Source: VRUE01 sp963702575 (GTDB lineage: Bacteria > Actinomycetota > Thermoleophilia > Solirubrobacterales > 70-9). From it: 64,000 bases of DNA. The notes below the pieces were generated by a model that saw only the letters and a program-made list of their open reading frames with translations, had not been told where the DNA came from and ran no database searches. The translations under genes were made by a program, and so were the position numbers. The stretch is from contig CAVPCU010000006.1 of NCBI GenBank assembly GCA_963702575.1, positions 62,001-126,000 on the forward strand. Direction: 5' to 3'. How positions within the stretch are numbered: the first letter of the stretch is position 1; each line of letters begins with the position of its first letter. Shown here piece after piece: positions 8,671 to 16,402 of this stretch.

Positions 8671-10148
8671 TGGGGGACCCTAGCCTGAGTGGTCTCGTCG
8701 TGCGGCTGGGCGACCCGCCGCGACTCCTTCTGCGCGTACATGCGTACGTCGGCGAGCTGGAGAGCCGCTCGCGGCTCGCTCTCCTCGGCGGGAATCTCGA
8801 CCGCGCCCCAGGATGAGGTGACGTCGAACCCCGGGCCGCTCGCGCTGAGGGCGCTCGCCGCCGCTCGCGTCGCCGCCTCGAAGCGCTCCTGCCGGCAGGT
8901 CAGCAGGACGCAGAACTCGTCACCGCCGATCCGGTAGGCGACCCCGTCCTCGCCGAGCGTGCCGCGCAGCGCCCCTCCGAGCCGGATCAGCAGCTCGTCG
9001 CCGGCGGGGTGGCCGAAGGTGTCGTTGTAGTGCTTGAAGCCGTTGAGGTCGAAGAGCAGCAGCATCGCCGGGCTGCTCCTTCGCTCGCCCGGTCCAGGAG
9101 GAGCGGCAGGTCGACCTGCATCCGGCCGCGGTTGGCGAGCCCGGTCAGCGGGTCGGTCCGCACCTGCTCGAGCAGTCGCTTGTTCTCGCGGTCGCTCATC
9201 GCCAGCCGGACGATCACCGCCGTCATCGTCGCCGCCCAGAGCACGGTCGAGAGGCCGCTGGTGGCGCTGTAGTACTGCATCGCGAAGAGCCCGATCATCA
9301 CGCTGGCGAAGACCGCGGGGACGACTATCTCGCGACGCGGGTCGCCCTCGCCCGGGGAGGTGATCTCGGCGGCCTTGGTCGGTTGCCAGACGGCCGCGGC
9401 GAGGCAGACCGCGGCGATCAGGTAGATCGGGTCGATCCAGTTGCCGCCGGGCAGCGCTTCGCCGGTCGATTGCAGGGTGTAGGCGATGTCGGCGACGACC
9501 AGCGCCGAGAGCCCGAGCAGGAGCAGCGACCAGGTCCGGCCCGGCCGCCAACCGGTCAGGGCGACGACGCCGACCACCATCGCCAGGGTCACGATGTCGC
9601 CCAGCGGGTAGGCGAGGGTGGTCGCGACCTGAGTGGGCGTGCCTTCGGTCCTGCTCGGCGACGAAGTCGAAGACGAACGCCGCGCCGAGGGCCGCGGTGC
9701 CGAGGGCGGCGATCACGCCGTCCATCCAGAGCCGCCAGTTGATCTCGTGGGCGCGGGCGCGGACGAGCAGTGCGAGTCCTGCGTAGGCGAGCGGGTAGAA
9801 GAGCAGGTAGCCGGCGTCGGCGGGCGAGGGGTAGGGGGCGTTCGGATTGCCTTCGATGGCGACGGTCCAGTAGACCTCGGCCGCTCCCCAGCTGAGGATC
9901 GCGGCGCCGATCAGGACCCAGGCGCGACGCTCCTGCCCGAAGGCCGATGCCCGGACCAGGCAGGCGAGCCCGGCGCCGATCACGACTGCGTCGTAGACCA
10001 CGCCGCCGATCGCGAAGTCGAGGCCGGCCCCGAGACCCAGCCACGCGTGGAGCGCGACGAGCAGCGTGCCGCCCAAGAGCAGGACGGCAAGGCCGAGGCG
10101 GAGGAAACGCGCCATTCCGCCATCGCCGGCTTCGTGGTCCCAGGTCAT
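8640..10148 (-). CDS. Membrane-anchored GGDEF protein, probable diguanylate cyclase (two frameshifts)
   Basis: The N-terminal two-thirds is hydrophobic with about eight or nine membrane segments. It is followed by a short coiled region (SDRENKRLLEQVRTDPLTGL) and a GGDEF domain: TDPLTGLANRG, LLFDLNGFKHYNDTFGH and the signature YRIGGDEFCVLL. The family makes cyclic di-GMP from GTP, and the intact GGDEF loop argues for activity. The frame breaks twice. Near 9645 one extra base follows DFVAEQ. Near 9085 one base is missing between LLDRASEG and MLLLFDLNG. Both sides keep strong family similarity, so these may be sequence errors. It overlaps the downstream hydrolase gene. Confidence 0.82.
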   Translation of the reverse strand: MTWDHEAGDGGMARFLRLGLAVLLLGGTLLVALHAWLGLGAGLDFAIGGVVYDAVVIGAGLACLVRASAFGQERRAWVLIGAAILSWGAAEVYWTVAIEGNPNAPYPSPADAGYLLFYPLAYAGLALLVRARAHEINWRLWMDGVIAALGTAALGAAFVFDFVAEQDRRHAHSGRDHPRLPAGRHRDPGDGGRRRRPDRLAAGPDLVAAPARALGAGRRRHRLHPAIDRRSAARRQLDRPDLPDRRGLPRRGRLATDQGRRDHLPGRGRPASRDSRPRGLRQRDDRALRDAVLQRHQRPLDRALGGDDDGGDRPAGDERPREQATARAGADRPADRARQPRPDAGRPAAPPGPGERRSSPAMLLLFDLNGFKHYNDTFGHPAGDELLIRLGGALRGTLGEDGVAYRIGGDEFCVLLTCRQERFEAATRAAASALSASGPGFDVTSSWGAVEIPAEESEPRAALQLADVRMYAQKESRRVAQPHDETTQARVPQWPQPTSGAK

Positions 10149-10185
10149 GCTCAGCTATCGGCAGACGGCGGCCGATCCCAAACCC

Positions 10186-10218
10186 TTGAAACGGCCCCCT
10201 TGCAGAGTTCTCTAGACT
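10186..10218 (+). promoter_or_regulatory. Possible rpmE promoter
   Basis: TTGAAA (10186-10191) and TAGACT (10213-10218) resemble -35 and -10 hexamers ahead of rpmE, but the 21-bp spacing is longer than optimal. The -10 box lies 8 bp from the ATG, so a transcript from here would be nearly leaderless. Confidence 0.3.
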
Positions 10219-10226
10219 GGTTGGCG

Positions 10227-10442
10227 ATGAAGGCAGGAATCCACCCCGAATACCAGCTCGCCCACGTGCACTGCTCGTGCGGCAACCAGTTCTACACCCG
10301 CTCCACCGAGTCGGATCTCCACGTCGAGCTCTGCTCGGAGTGCCACCCCTTCTACACCGGCAAGCAGAAGCTGGTCGACACGGGCGGGCGCGTGGAGCGG
10401 TTCCAACGGCGCGCCGCCAAGCACGCCAAGGCCGCGAAATAG
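10227..10442 (+). CDS. rpmE: 50S ribosomal protein L31
   Basis: A 71-residue protein starting MKAGIHPEYQ. It has the zinc-binding cysteines of the C+ form of L31: C-S-C in HVHCSCGNQF and C-S-E-C in LCSECHPFYTGKQK. L31 is a surface protein of the large ribosomal subunit, and the zinc form is usually replaced by a cysteine-free paralogue under zinc limitation. It is followed after 3 bp by a DUF1385 gene and then prfA, a conserved actinobacterial and firmicute arrangement. Confidence 0.97.
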   Translation: MKAGIHPEYQLAHVHCSCGNQFYTRSTESDLHVELCSECHPFYTGKQKLVDTGGRVERFQRRAAKHAKAAK

Positions 10443-10445
10443 GCC

Positions 10446-11453
10446 ATGGGCGCGGAGACAAGCTCTCCGCTGGCTGAGGCCGTCTCCTCCAACGGGGCCG
10501 ACCCGCTGCGCATGCCCGACGGCGCCCTGGTCGCCAGGCGCGACGCGCCGGTCGGCGGCCAGGCGGTGCTCGAGGGCGTGATGATGCGCGGCGTCTCGAC
10601 CTGGGCCGTCGCCGTGCGCAACCCCGAGGGCCAGATCGAGCTCAGCTCCGAATCGCTCGTGCCCTGGGCGAAGCGCCACCGCCTCTGGCGGCTGCCGGTG
10701 CTGCGCGGCGTCGTCGCCCTCGGCGAGTCGCTGAAGATCGGCTTCCGCGCGCTGGCGATCTCCGCCAACGCGCAGATGGAGGAGGACGACGAGGGCGAGA
10801 AGGAGGAGATCGGTGGCTGGGTCTGGGGGCTGACGATCGTGCTCTCGATGGCGCTGGCGATCGGGCTCTTCTTCGTCGTCCCGGTCGGCCTCACCAGCCT
10901 GATCAAGGACCAGCTCGGCTCGCCCTTCCTCTTCTGGCTGGTCGAGGGCGTGCTGCGCACCGGCCTCTTCATCGCCTACATCGCCGCGATCAGCCGCCTG
11001 CCCGACCTGCGGCGGGTCTTCGAGTACCACGGCGCCGAGCACAAGACGATCTCCTGCTACGAGGCCGAAGACGAGCTGACGCCGGCGCGCGCCAAGCTCT
11101 ACTCGCGCCTCCACCCGCGCTGCGGCACCAGCTTCCTGCTGATCGTGATGGTGCTGGCGATCTTCGTCTTCGCCCCGATCGGGCTGCCGGCCTGGTACTG
11201 GCTGGTCGCCTCGCGCATCCTCGGCATCCCGCTGATCGCCGGCCTCTCCTACGAGGTGATCAAGTGGGCCGGCAAGAACCGCCGCAAGCGCTGGGTGCGG
11301 GGCGTGATGTGGCCCGGCCTGATGCTGCAGAACCTGACCACGCGCGAGCCGGACGAATCCCAGCTCGCGGTCGCGATCGCCTCGCTGGAGAAGGTGCTGG
11401 CGGAGGAGCAGCCGTTGGCCGAGGGCGAGACTCCCATAGAGATCGTCGCTTGA
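10446..11453 (+). CDS. DUF1385 membrane protein (YqhQ-like)
   Basis: A 335-residue protein with the DUF1385 hallmarks GGQAVLEGVMMRG (about 38-50) and EYHGAEHKTISCYE (about 195-208), the latter rich in potential metal ligands. About four membrane segments surround the second motif. Biochemical function is not established. It is commonly found between rpmE and prfA, as here: the rpmE stop is 3 bp upstream and prfA begins 114 bp downstream. A long hairpin starts at the base after the stop. Confidence 0.88.
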   Translation: MGAETSSPLAEAVSSNGADPLRMPDGALVARRDAPVGGQAVLEGVMMRGVSTWAVAVRNPEGQIELSSESLVPWAKRHRLWRLPVLRGVVALGESLKIGFRALAISANAQMEEDDEGEKEEIGGWVWGLTIVLSMALAIGLFFVVPVGLTSLIKDQLGSPFLFWLVEGVLRTGLFIAYIAAISRLPDLRRVFEYHGAEHKTISCYEAEDELTPARAKLYSRLHPRCGTSFLLIVMVLAIFVFAPIGLPAWYWLVASRILGIPLIAGLSYEVIKWAGKNRRKRWVRGVMWPGLMLQNLTTREPDESQLAVAIASLEKVLAEEQPLAEGETPIEIVA

Positions 11454-11552
11454 GGGAACAAGCCCCCCTCCGCCGGAGGCCGTCGCGCAGCTGATCGTGG
11501 TGCCGGGTCCGGGCGTGGTCTCTAAGCCTCCGTCGGAGGGGGGCTTGTTCCC
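11454..11552. repeat. Long hairpin element, copy B
   Basis: Arms 11454-11480 and 11526-11552 pair over 27 positions with one mismatch; the left arm begins GGGAACAAGCCCCCCTCCG. The interior keeps the family core (GGCCGTCGCGCAGCTGATCG from 11478) and its second half (GTGGTC...TAAGCCTCC). It begins at the first base after the DUF1385 stop and ends 15 bp before prfA, so it could terminate or attenuate between the two genes. Confidence 0.78.
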
Positions 11553-11567
11553 CCTATCGTTAGCTCG

Positions 11568-12638
11568 ATGATCGAATCGTTGGTCGAGCAGATCGAAAGC
11601 CGGTTCTCTGAGCTGGAGCAGCTGATGTCGGATCCGGAGGTGATCTCGGATCGGGAGCGCTATGCCGCGGTCGGGCGGGAATATCGGGAGCTGGAGGCTG
11701 CGCATGGGTTTGCGGGAGAGTGGCGGACGCTGAAGGACGATCTGGAGGGGGCCCGGGAGCTGCTGGAGGAGGGTGAGGACGCCGAGCTCCGCAAGGTGGT
11801 CGAGGAGGCGCCGGGTCGGCTGGAGGAGCTGGAAGAGGAGATCCGGCTGGCGATGGTCGAGCGCGACCCGAACGACGCCAAGAACGTGATCGTCGAGATC
11901 CGCGCCGGGACCGGGGGGGACGAGGCGGCGCTCTTCGCCGGCGACCTCTACAAGATGCTGACCCGCTACGCCGAGGAGCGCGGCTTCGCCACCGAGATGC
12001 TCTCGCAGTCGGCGGCCGAGGTCGGCGGCTTCAAGGAGGCGACCTTCGAGGTCCGGGGCGAGGGCGCCTACTCGATCTTCAAGTTCGAGGGCGGCACCCA
12101 CCGCGTGCAGCGCGTGCCCGAGACCGAGTCCCAGGGCCGCATCCACACCTCGACCGCGACCGTGGCGGTGCTGCCCGAGGCCGAGGAGGTCGAGGTCGAG
12201 GTCGACCCAAACGACCTGCAGATCGACGTCTACCGCTCCTCGGGCCCGGGAGGCCAGTCGGTCAACACGACCGACTCGGCGGTGCGGATCACCCACAAGC
12301 CGAGCGGGATCGTCGTCTCGATGCAGGACGAGAAGTCCCAGCTCCAGAACCGAGCCGCGGCGATGCGGGTGCTGCGGGCGCGCCTGTATGAGCGCGAGCT
12401 GGCCGAGCAGCAGGCCAAGGTCGCCGCCGAGCGCAAGGCGCAGGTGGGCAGCGGCGAGCGCTCGGAGAAGGTCCGCACCTACAACTTCCCCCAGGGCCGG
12501 GTGACCGACCACCGGATCAAGCACACGTCGCACAACATCGACGGGGTGCTGGCCGGGGGTTTGTCCGAGTTCACCGATGCCCTCGCCGCCGAGGAGAAGA
12601 GACAACGGCTCGAGGCGGCGGCCGCCTCCCCAGCGTGA
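11568..12638 (+). CDS. prfA: Peptide chain release factor 1
   Basis: RF1, 356 residues, recognises UAA and UAG and triggers peptide release. The catalytic GGQ lies in SSGPGGQSVNTTDSAVRITH at about residues 223-242. The class I release-factor core is intact (RAGTGGDEAALFAGDLYKM, GGTHRVQRVPETESQGRIHT). It has the RF1 length and lacks the RF2 frameshift leader; RF2 is found separately at 44.2 kb. prmC, the methyltransferase that modifies the GGQ glutamine, is the next gene. Confidence 0.97.
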   Translation: MIESLVEQIESRFSELEQLMSDPEVISDRERYAAVGREYRELEAAHGFAGEWRTLKDDLEGARELLEEGEDAELRKVVEEAPGRLEELEEEIRLAMVERDPNDAKNVIVEIRAGTGGDEAALFAGDLYKMLTRYAEERGFATEMLSQSAAEVGGFKEATFEVRGEGAYSIFKFEGGTHRVQRVPETESQGRIHTSTATVAVLPEAEEVEVEVDPNDLQIDVYRSSGPGGQSVNTTDSAVRITHKPSGIVVSMQDEKSQLQNRAAAMRVLRARLYERELAEQQAKVAAERKAQVGSGERSEKVRTYNFPQGRVTDHRIKHTSHNIDGVLAGGLSEFTDALAAEEKRQRLEAAAASPA

Positions 12639-12640
12639 GC

Positions 12641-12683
12641 GCATCCGATATTCACCCACCTGGGGTGGGGTGAATGTCGGATA
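12641..12683. repeat. Small palindrome, copy 2 (covers the prmC start)
   Basis: GCATCCGATATTCACCC (12641-12657) pairs with GGGTGAATGTCGGATA (12668-12683) with a G-T pair. The left arm matches the palindrome inside the gene at 2935-2976. The right arm contains the ATG of prmC (12674). Confidence 0.65.
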
Positions 12684-13498
12684 CGGCGATCCGCGACGCG
12701 CTTGGCGCTGCCGTGGAGGGCCTGCGGGCGGCGGGCGGCGAAACGCCGCGGCTCGATGCCGAACTGCTGCTGGCCGAGGCGATGGGATGCGATCGGGCGC
12801 GGCTGGCGGCGGAGCCGGAGGCAGGCGTGCCGCCGGCTGCCGCGAGGCAATTCGGCGAGATGGTGCGGCGGCGGCTGCGGCGCGAGCCGGTCGCCTACAT
12901 CCTCGGCCGCAGGGGGTTTCGCCGGATCGAGCTGGCCGTCGACCGGCGCGTGCTGATCCCGCGACCCGAGACGGAGCTGCTGGTCGAGCTCGCGCTCGAG
13001 CTGAGGCCGCGGCGGGTACTCGACGTCGGCACCGGCTCGGGCGCGATCGCGCTGGCGATCGCCGACGAGCTGCCCGGCTGCGAGGTCGTCGCCACCGACA
13101 CCTCGGCGGCGGCGCTGGAGGCGGCGCGGGCCAACGCCGGGCGCCTCGGCCTGGCCGACCGGGTCGAGTTCCACGCAGGCATGCTGCCGCCCGAGGCGAC
13201 CGGCTTCGACCTGCTCGTCGCCAACCTGCCCTACGTCGCCGAGTCCGAGTGGGCCGGCCTCGAGCCCGAGGTGACCGAGTGGGAGCCGCGCGAGGCTCTG
13301 CTCGCCGGCCCCGACGGCCTCGACGTGCTGCGTACGGCGATCCCGGCGTTCGCCGGCATCGCCTCGGTGGTCGCGCTCGAGGTCGGGGCCGGCCAGGCGA
13401 CGGCGGTGAGCGAGATGCTTCTCGAAGCGGGCTTCGCGAAGGTCGAGACCCGCCCCGACCTCGCCGGCATCCCCCGCGTCGTTCGGGGCCAACGGTGA
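12674..13498 (+). CDS. prmC: Release factor glutamine methyltransferase
   Basis: A 274-residue class I SAM methyltransferase that N5-methylates the glutamine of the release-factor GGQ motif. The N-terminal helical domain is followed by VLIPRPETELLVE, the SAM motif LDVGTGSGAIAL (about 115-126) and VANLPYV (about 182-188). Most homologues have NPPY here; this one has NLPY. The position after prfA fits the role. The ATG at 12674 lies in a palindrome arm, so initiation may depend on local structure. GTG at 12713 is a possible alternative. Confidence 0.93.
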   Translation: MSDTAIRDALGAAVEGLRAAGGETPRLDAELLLAEAMGCDRARLAAEPEAGVPPAAARQFGEMVRRRLRREPVAYILGRRGFRRIELAVDRRVLIPRPETELLVELALELRPRRVLDVGTGSGAIALAIADELPGCEVVATDTSAAALEAARANAGRLGLADRVEFHAGMLPPEATGFDLLVANLPYVAESEWAGLEPEVTEWEPREALLAGPDGLDVLRTAIPAFAGIASVVALEVGAGQATAVSEMLLEAGFAKVETRPDLAGIPRVVRGQR

Positions 13499-13500
13499 TG

Positions 13501-13540
13501 TTGGACACTTTCATCCCCTATGGGGGGTAGAAAGTTCCAA
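13501..13540. terminator. Imperfect hairpin after prmC
   Basis: TTGGACACTTTCATCCCC (13501-13518) can pair with GGGGGGTAGAAAGTTCCAA (13522-13540) with small bulges. It begins three bases after the prmC stop and ends 9 bp before the next start. It may act as a terminator or attenuator. Confidence 0.5.
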
Positions 13541-13548
13541 GAGGCGCG

Positions 13549-14205
13549 GTGTTGAGCGAGCTTTTCTCGATCGAGCGAGACGGGGCGGAGGCGGCGCGCG
13601 GCGCGCTGGAGCGCTGCATCGCCGGCGGCGGCGTCGCGGTCTTTCCGGCCGACGGCCTCTATGGGCTCGCCTGCGACCCGCTGGACGCGGCGGCGATCGA
13701 GCGCATCCACCGGCTCAAGGGGCGCGACGACGGCAAACCCTCGGCGGTCATGTACCTCGCGCCGCTGGCGATGCGCGAGCTGCTCGCCACGCTCGGCCCG
13801 CGCACCCGCGACGCCGCCGGCGCGCTGCTGCCCGGGCCGGCGACCCTCGTCGTCGCCAATCCGCAGCGGCGCTACCCGCTCGCCTGCCGCGAGGATCCCG
13901 AACGGCTTGGCGTGCGCCTGATCGAGGGGCCGCTGGCGGGCGCGATGTGCCCGCTCTTCCAGACCTCGGCCAACCGCAGCGGCGAGCCGCCCCCGGCGAG
14001 CTTCGCCGAGGTCCGGGCCGAGATCGCCGCCGGCGCCGACCTTGCGATCGACGGCGGCGCCCTCACCGGCCTGCCCTCGACCGTCGTCGACCTGAGTGCC
14101 TACGAGGAGAACGGCATGTGGACGATCCTGCGCGAGGGCGGCCTGCCGCGCGAGGAGCTAGCAGCCCGGATGGCCGGGATAGGGGAGGCGGACGAGGCGA
14201 CGTGA
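13549..14205 (+). CDS. tsaC: L-threonylcarbamoyladenylate synthase (Sua5/YciO/YrdC family)
   Basis: A 218-residue YrdC-domain protein. It makes threonylcarbamoyl-AMP from threonine, bicarbonate and ATP for the t6A modification of tRNAs that read ANN codons. Visible landmarks are GGGVAVFPADGLYGLACDP near residue 25, RLKGRDDGKPSAVM, and TSANRSGEPPP near residue 142. The length fits the short TsaC form without a Sua5 C-terminal domain. GTG at 13549 is used as the start (TTG at 13552 is also possible). The 3' end overlaps the convergent lysyl-oxidase-like gene by 48 bp. Confidence 0.9.
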   Translation: MLSELFSIERDGAEAARGALERCIAGGGVAVFPADGLYGLACDPLDAAAIERIHRLKGRDDGKPSAVMYLAPLAMRELLATLGPRTRDAAGALLPGPATLVVANPQRRYPLACREDPERLGVRLIEGPLAGAMCPLFQTSANRSGEPPPASFAEVRAEIAAGADLAIDGGALTGLPSTVVDLSAYEENGMWTILREGGLPREELAARMAGIGEADEAT

Positions 14206-14925
14206 GGTGTTGTCGCGCTCGTTCGACTCGAAGAACAGGTTGAACGGGTCGACGGTCATCGTGAAGGCGAAGCAGCCGCGCAGGCCGCCGACCGGGATCC
14301 ACTGCTTGTCGTAGTCCGCCGGATAGATGTCCGACCAGCCAACCGAGGTGCCGAGCGTCACCGCGTCGGTGTAGGGATCCTGGTTGCAGCCGGGGTAGTG
14401 CGCGAACGAAGGCGAGCGCTTGCCGGGGCGGGTTCGGGCGAGGTCGCGCAGGCAGTAGTTGAGCTTGGGGCCGGTTCGGACGACCCTCCCGAGCCCGCCA
14501 TGCGGCCCGACCCCGCGCAGCTCGAAGCGGGCCAGCTGGTGGACCTTCCAATAGGAGCCGCCGAAGTAGGAGCCGACGTCGGTGAAGTGCAGGGTGGCGC
14601 CGGTTCGCAGGACGAGGCCGCCGCCGCCCTTGCGGTGGATCCGCTCGTTGACCCGCATCGTGTGCCAGCTGTCGCGGTGCCCGCGCAGTTCCATTGGGCC
14701 CTTGCCGCGGCTCTCGACGTCGCTCGTCGCCCGCAGCAGCGTCCTGCCTTCACGCCGTTCGACGTAGATTTCGGATGGCTTGCCGATTCGCAGATCGGGG
14801 CAGAGCAGGTGCCTCGCCTCCTTGCCCATGCAGGGGTTGAGCGAGGGCTTCGCGGTGGCAGACGGAGGCGCTCCTAAGGCGATCAGCGCCCAGGCGATCG
14901 CTATCGACGTGGCCGCGCGCCGCAT
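14158..14925 (-). CDS. Secreted lysyl-oxidase-like protein
   Basis: A 255-residue protein from ATG 14925 with a signal peptide, RRAATSIAIAWALIALGAPP then SATA. Residues after about 110 resemble bacterial lysyl-oxidase-fold proteins: WKVHQLARFELRGVG, the later LNYCLRDLARTRPG, a VGWSDIYPADYDKQWIPV stretch and NLFFESNERDNTS near the end. Lysyl oxidases use copper and a quinone cofactor. Active bacterial members usually show H-x-H-x-H where this sequence has W-K-V-H, so the copper site looks incomplete and the protein may be non-catalytic. It is divergent from glyA (43 bp between starts) and convergent with tsaC. Confidence 0.7.
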   Translation of the reverse strand: MRRAATSIAIAWALIALGAPPSATAKPSLNPCMGKEARHLLCPDLRIGKPSEIYVERREGRTLLRATSDVESRGKGPMELRGHRDSWHTMRVNERIHRKGGGGLVLRTGATLHFTDVGSYFGGSYWKVHQLARFELRGVGPHGGLGRVVRTGPKLNYCLRDLARTRPGKRSPSFAHYPGCNQDPYTDAVTLGTSVGWSDIYPADYDKQWIPVGGLRGCFAFTMTVDPFNLFFESNERDNTSRRLVRLPYPGHPGC

Positions 14926-14968
14926 AACGAGCAGCCTATCCCGGTCCGTTGCTATCGTCGCTCGGGTC

Positions 14969-16249
14969 GTGAGCGAGCTGCCAGAGAACCTGCAATCCGC
15001 GCCGCTGAGCGAGGTCGATCCGCAGATCGCCGCCGTGCTCGAGGCCGAGCTGCGGCGCCAGCAGGGGACGCTGGAGATGATCGCCTCGGAGAACTTCGTC
15101 CCGCAGGCGGTGATGGAAGCGGTCGGCTCGGTGCTGACCAACAAGTACGCCGAGGGCTACCCCGGCCGCCGCTACTACGGCGGCTGCGAGGAGGTCGACG
15201 TCGCCGAGCAGCTTGCGATCGACCGGGCCAAGGAGCTGTTCGGCGCCGAACACGTGAACGTCCAGCCGCACGCCGGCGCCCAGGCCAACAACGCCGCCTA
15301 CATGGCGCTGATGGAGCCCGGCGACACCTTCCTCGGGATGGCGCTCGACCACGGCGGTCACCTCAGCCACGGGATGAAGATCAACGTCTCCGGCAAGCTC
15401 TACAACCCGGTCCCCTACCACGTCCGCCGCGAGGATCTGCTGGTCGACATGGAGGAGGTCGAGCGGCTCGCCCACGAGCACCGGCCGAAGCTGATCGTCG
15501 CCGGCTGGTCGGCCTACCCGCGCCAGCTCGACTTCGCCGCCTTCCGCAAGATCGCCGACGCGGTCGGCGCCAAGCTGATGGTCGACATGGCGCACTTCGC
15601 CGGCCTCGTCGCCGCCGGCGAGCACCCCAACCCGGTGCCGCATGCCGACGTCGTCACGACGACGATCCACAAGACCCTCTGCGGGCCGCGCAGCGGCATG
15701 ATCCTCTCCACCGAGGAGCACGCGCAGGCAGTCGACAAGGCGACCTTCCCCGGCCAGCAGGGCGGGCCGCTGATGCACACGATCGCCGCCAAGGCGGTGG
15801 CCATGCGGATCGCCGCCAGCGAGCCCTTCGCCCGGCGCCAGCGGCAGACGATCGCCAACGCGCAGGCGCTCGCGGCCAGCCTCGAAGCGGGCGGTGTGCC
15901 GGTGCTGACCGGCGGCACCGACGTCCACCTCGTGCTCGTCGACCTGACCCCTACCGGGCTCGACGGCCAGACGGCCGAGGACCGCCTCGAGGCGGTCGGG
16001 ATCACGGTCAACCGCAACGCGATCCCCTTCGACCAGCGGCCGCCGATGAACCCCTCGGGCCTGCGGATCGGCACCCCGGCCCTTACCACCCGCGGGATGA
16101 ACGAAGAGGACATGACCGAGATAGCCGCCGTCATTGCGACCGCCCTGTCGGATGAGTTCGACCAGCAGCGCGAGTCGCTGGCTGAGCGAACCGAGTCCCT
16201 AATGGACGCTTACCCCCTGTACTCCCAATTAGCGAACGTCACGATCTGA
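14969..16249 (+). CDS. glyA: Serine hydroxymethyltransferase
   Basis: A 426-residue PLP enzyme that interconverts serine and glycine and charges tetrahydrofolate with one-carbon units. GTG at 14969 gives VSELPENLQSAPLSEVDPQI, matching the family N-terminus; in-frame sequence upstream of it does not. Landmarks: GTLEMIASENFVP, NKYAEGYPGRRYYGGCE, DMAHFAGLVA and the PLP lysine in TTTIHKTLCGPRSG at about residue 235. The divergent secreted-protein gene shares its upstream region. The stop codon is the first part of a 79-bp tandem repeat. Confidence 0.97.
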   Translation: MSELPENLQSAPLSEVDPQIAAVLEAELRRQQGTLEMIASENFVPQAVMEAVGSVLTNKYAEGYPGRRYYGGCEEVDVAEQLAIDRAKELFGAEHVNVQPHAGAQANNAAYMALMEPGDTFLGMALDHGGHLSHGMKINVSGKLYNPVPYHVRREDLLVDMEEVERLAHEHRPKLIVAGWSAYPRQLDFAAFRKIADAVGAKLMVDMAHFAGLVAAGEHPNPVPHADVVTTTIHKTLCGPRSGMILSTEEHAQAVDKATFPGQQGGPLMHTIAAKAVAMRIAASEPFARRQRQTIANAQALAASLEAGGVPVLTGGTDVHLVLVDLTPTGLDGQTAEDRLEAVGITVNRNAIPFDQRPPMNPSGLRIGTPALTTRGMNEEDMTEIAAVIATALSDEFDQQRESLAERTESLMDAYPLYSQLANVTI

Positions 16250-16402
16250 TTCTTCGTGAGCGGCGCTGATATGGCGATAGCCACCGCCCCCGGACGCGAA
16301 GCGGAGGAGGCGGTGGTTTATGAGGGGATTCTTCGTGAGCGGCGCTGATATGGCGATTGCCACCGCCCCCGGACGCGAAGCGGAGGAGGCGGTGGGTTTA
16401 TG
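16249..16402 (+). repeat. 79-bp direct tandem duplication upstream of the DUF354 gene
   Basis: Unit 1 (16249-16327) and unit 2 (16328-16402) both run ATTCTTCGTGAGCGGCGCTG through a hairpin (CCACCGCC...GGCGGTGG) to TTTATGAGG, differing by one substitution and one inserted G. The ATG of unit 2 (16400) is the start of the next gene, so unit 1 carries a duplicate start region. Between the two ATGs lies a 27-codon frame whose TGA overlaps the real start (ATGA). Confidence 0.85.
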
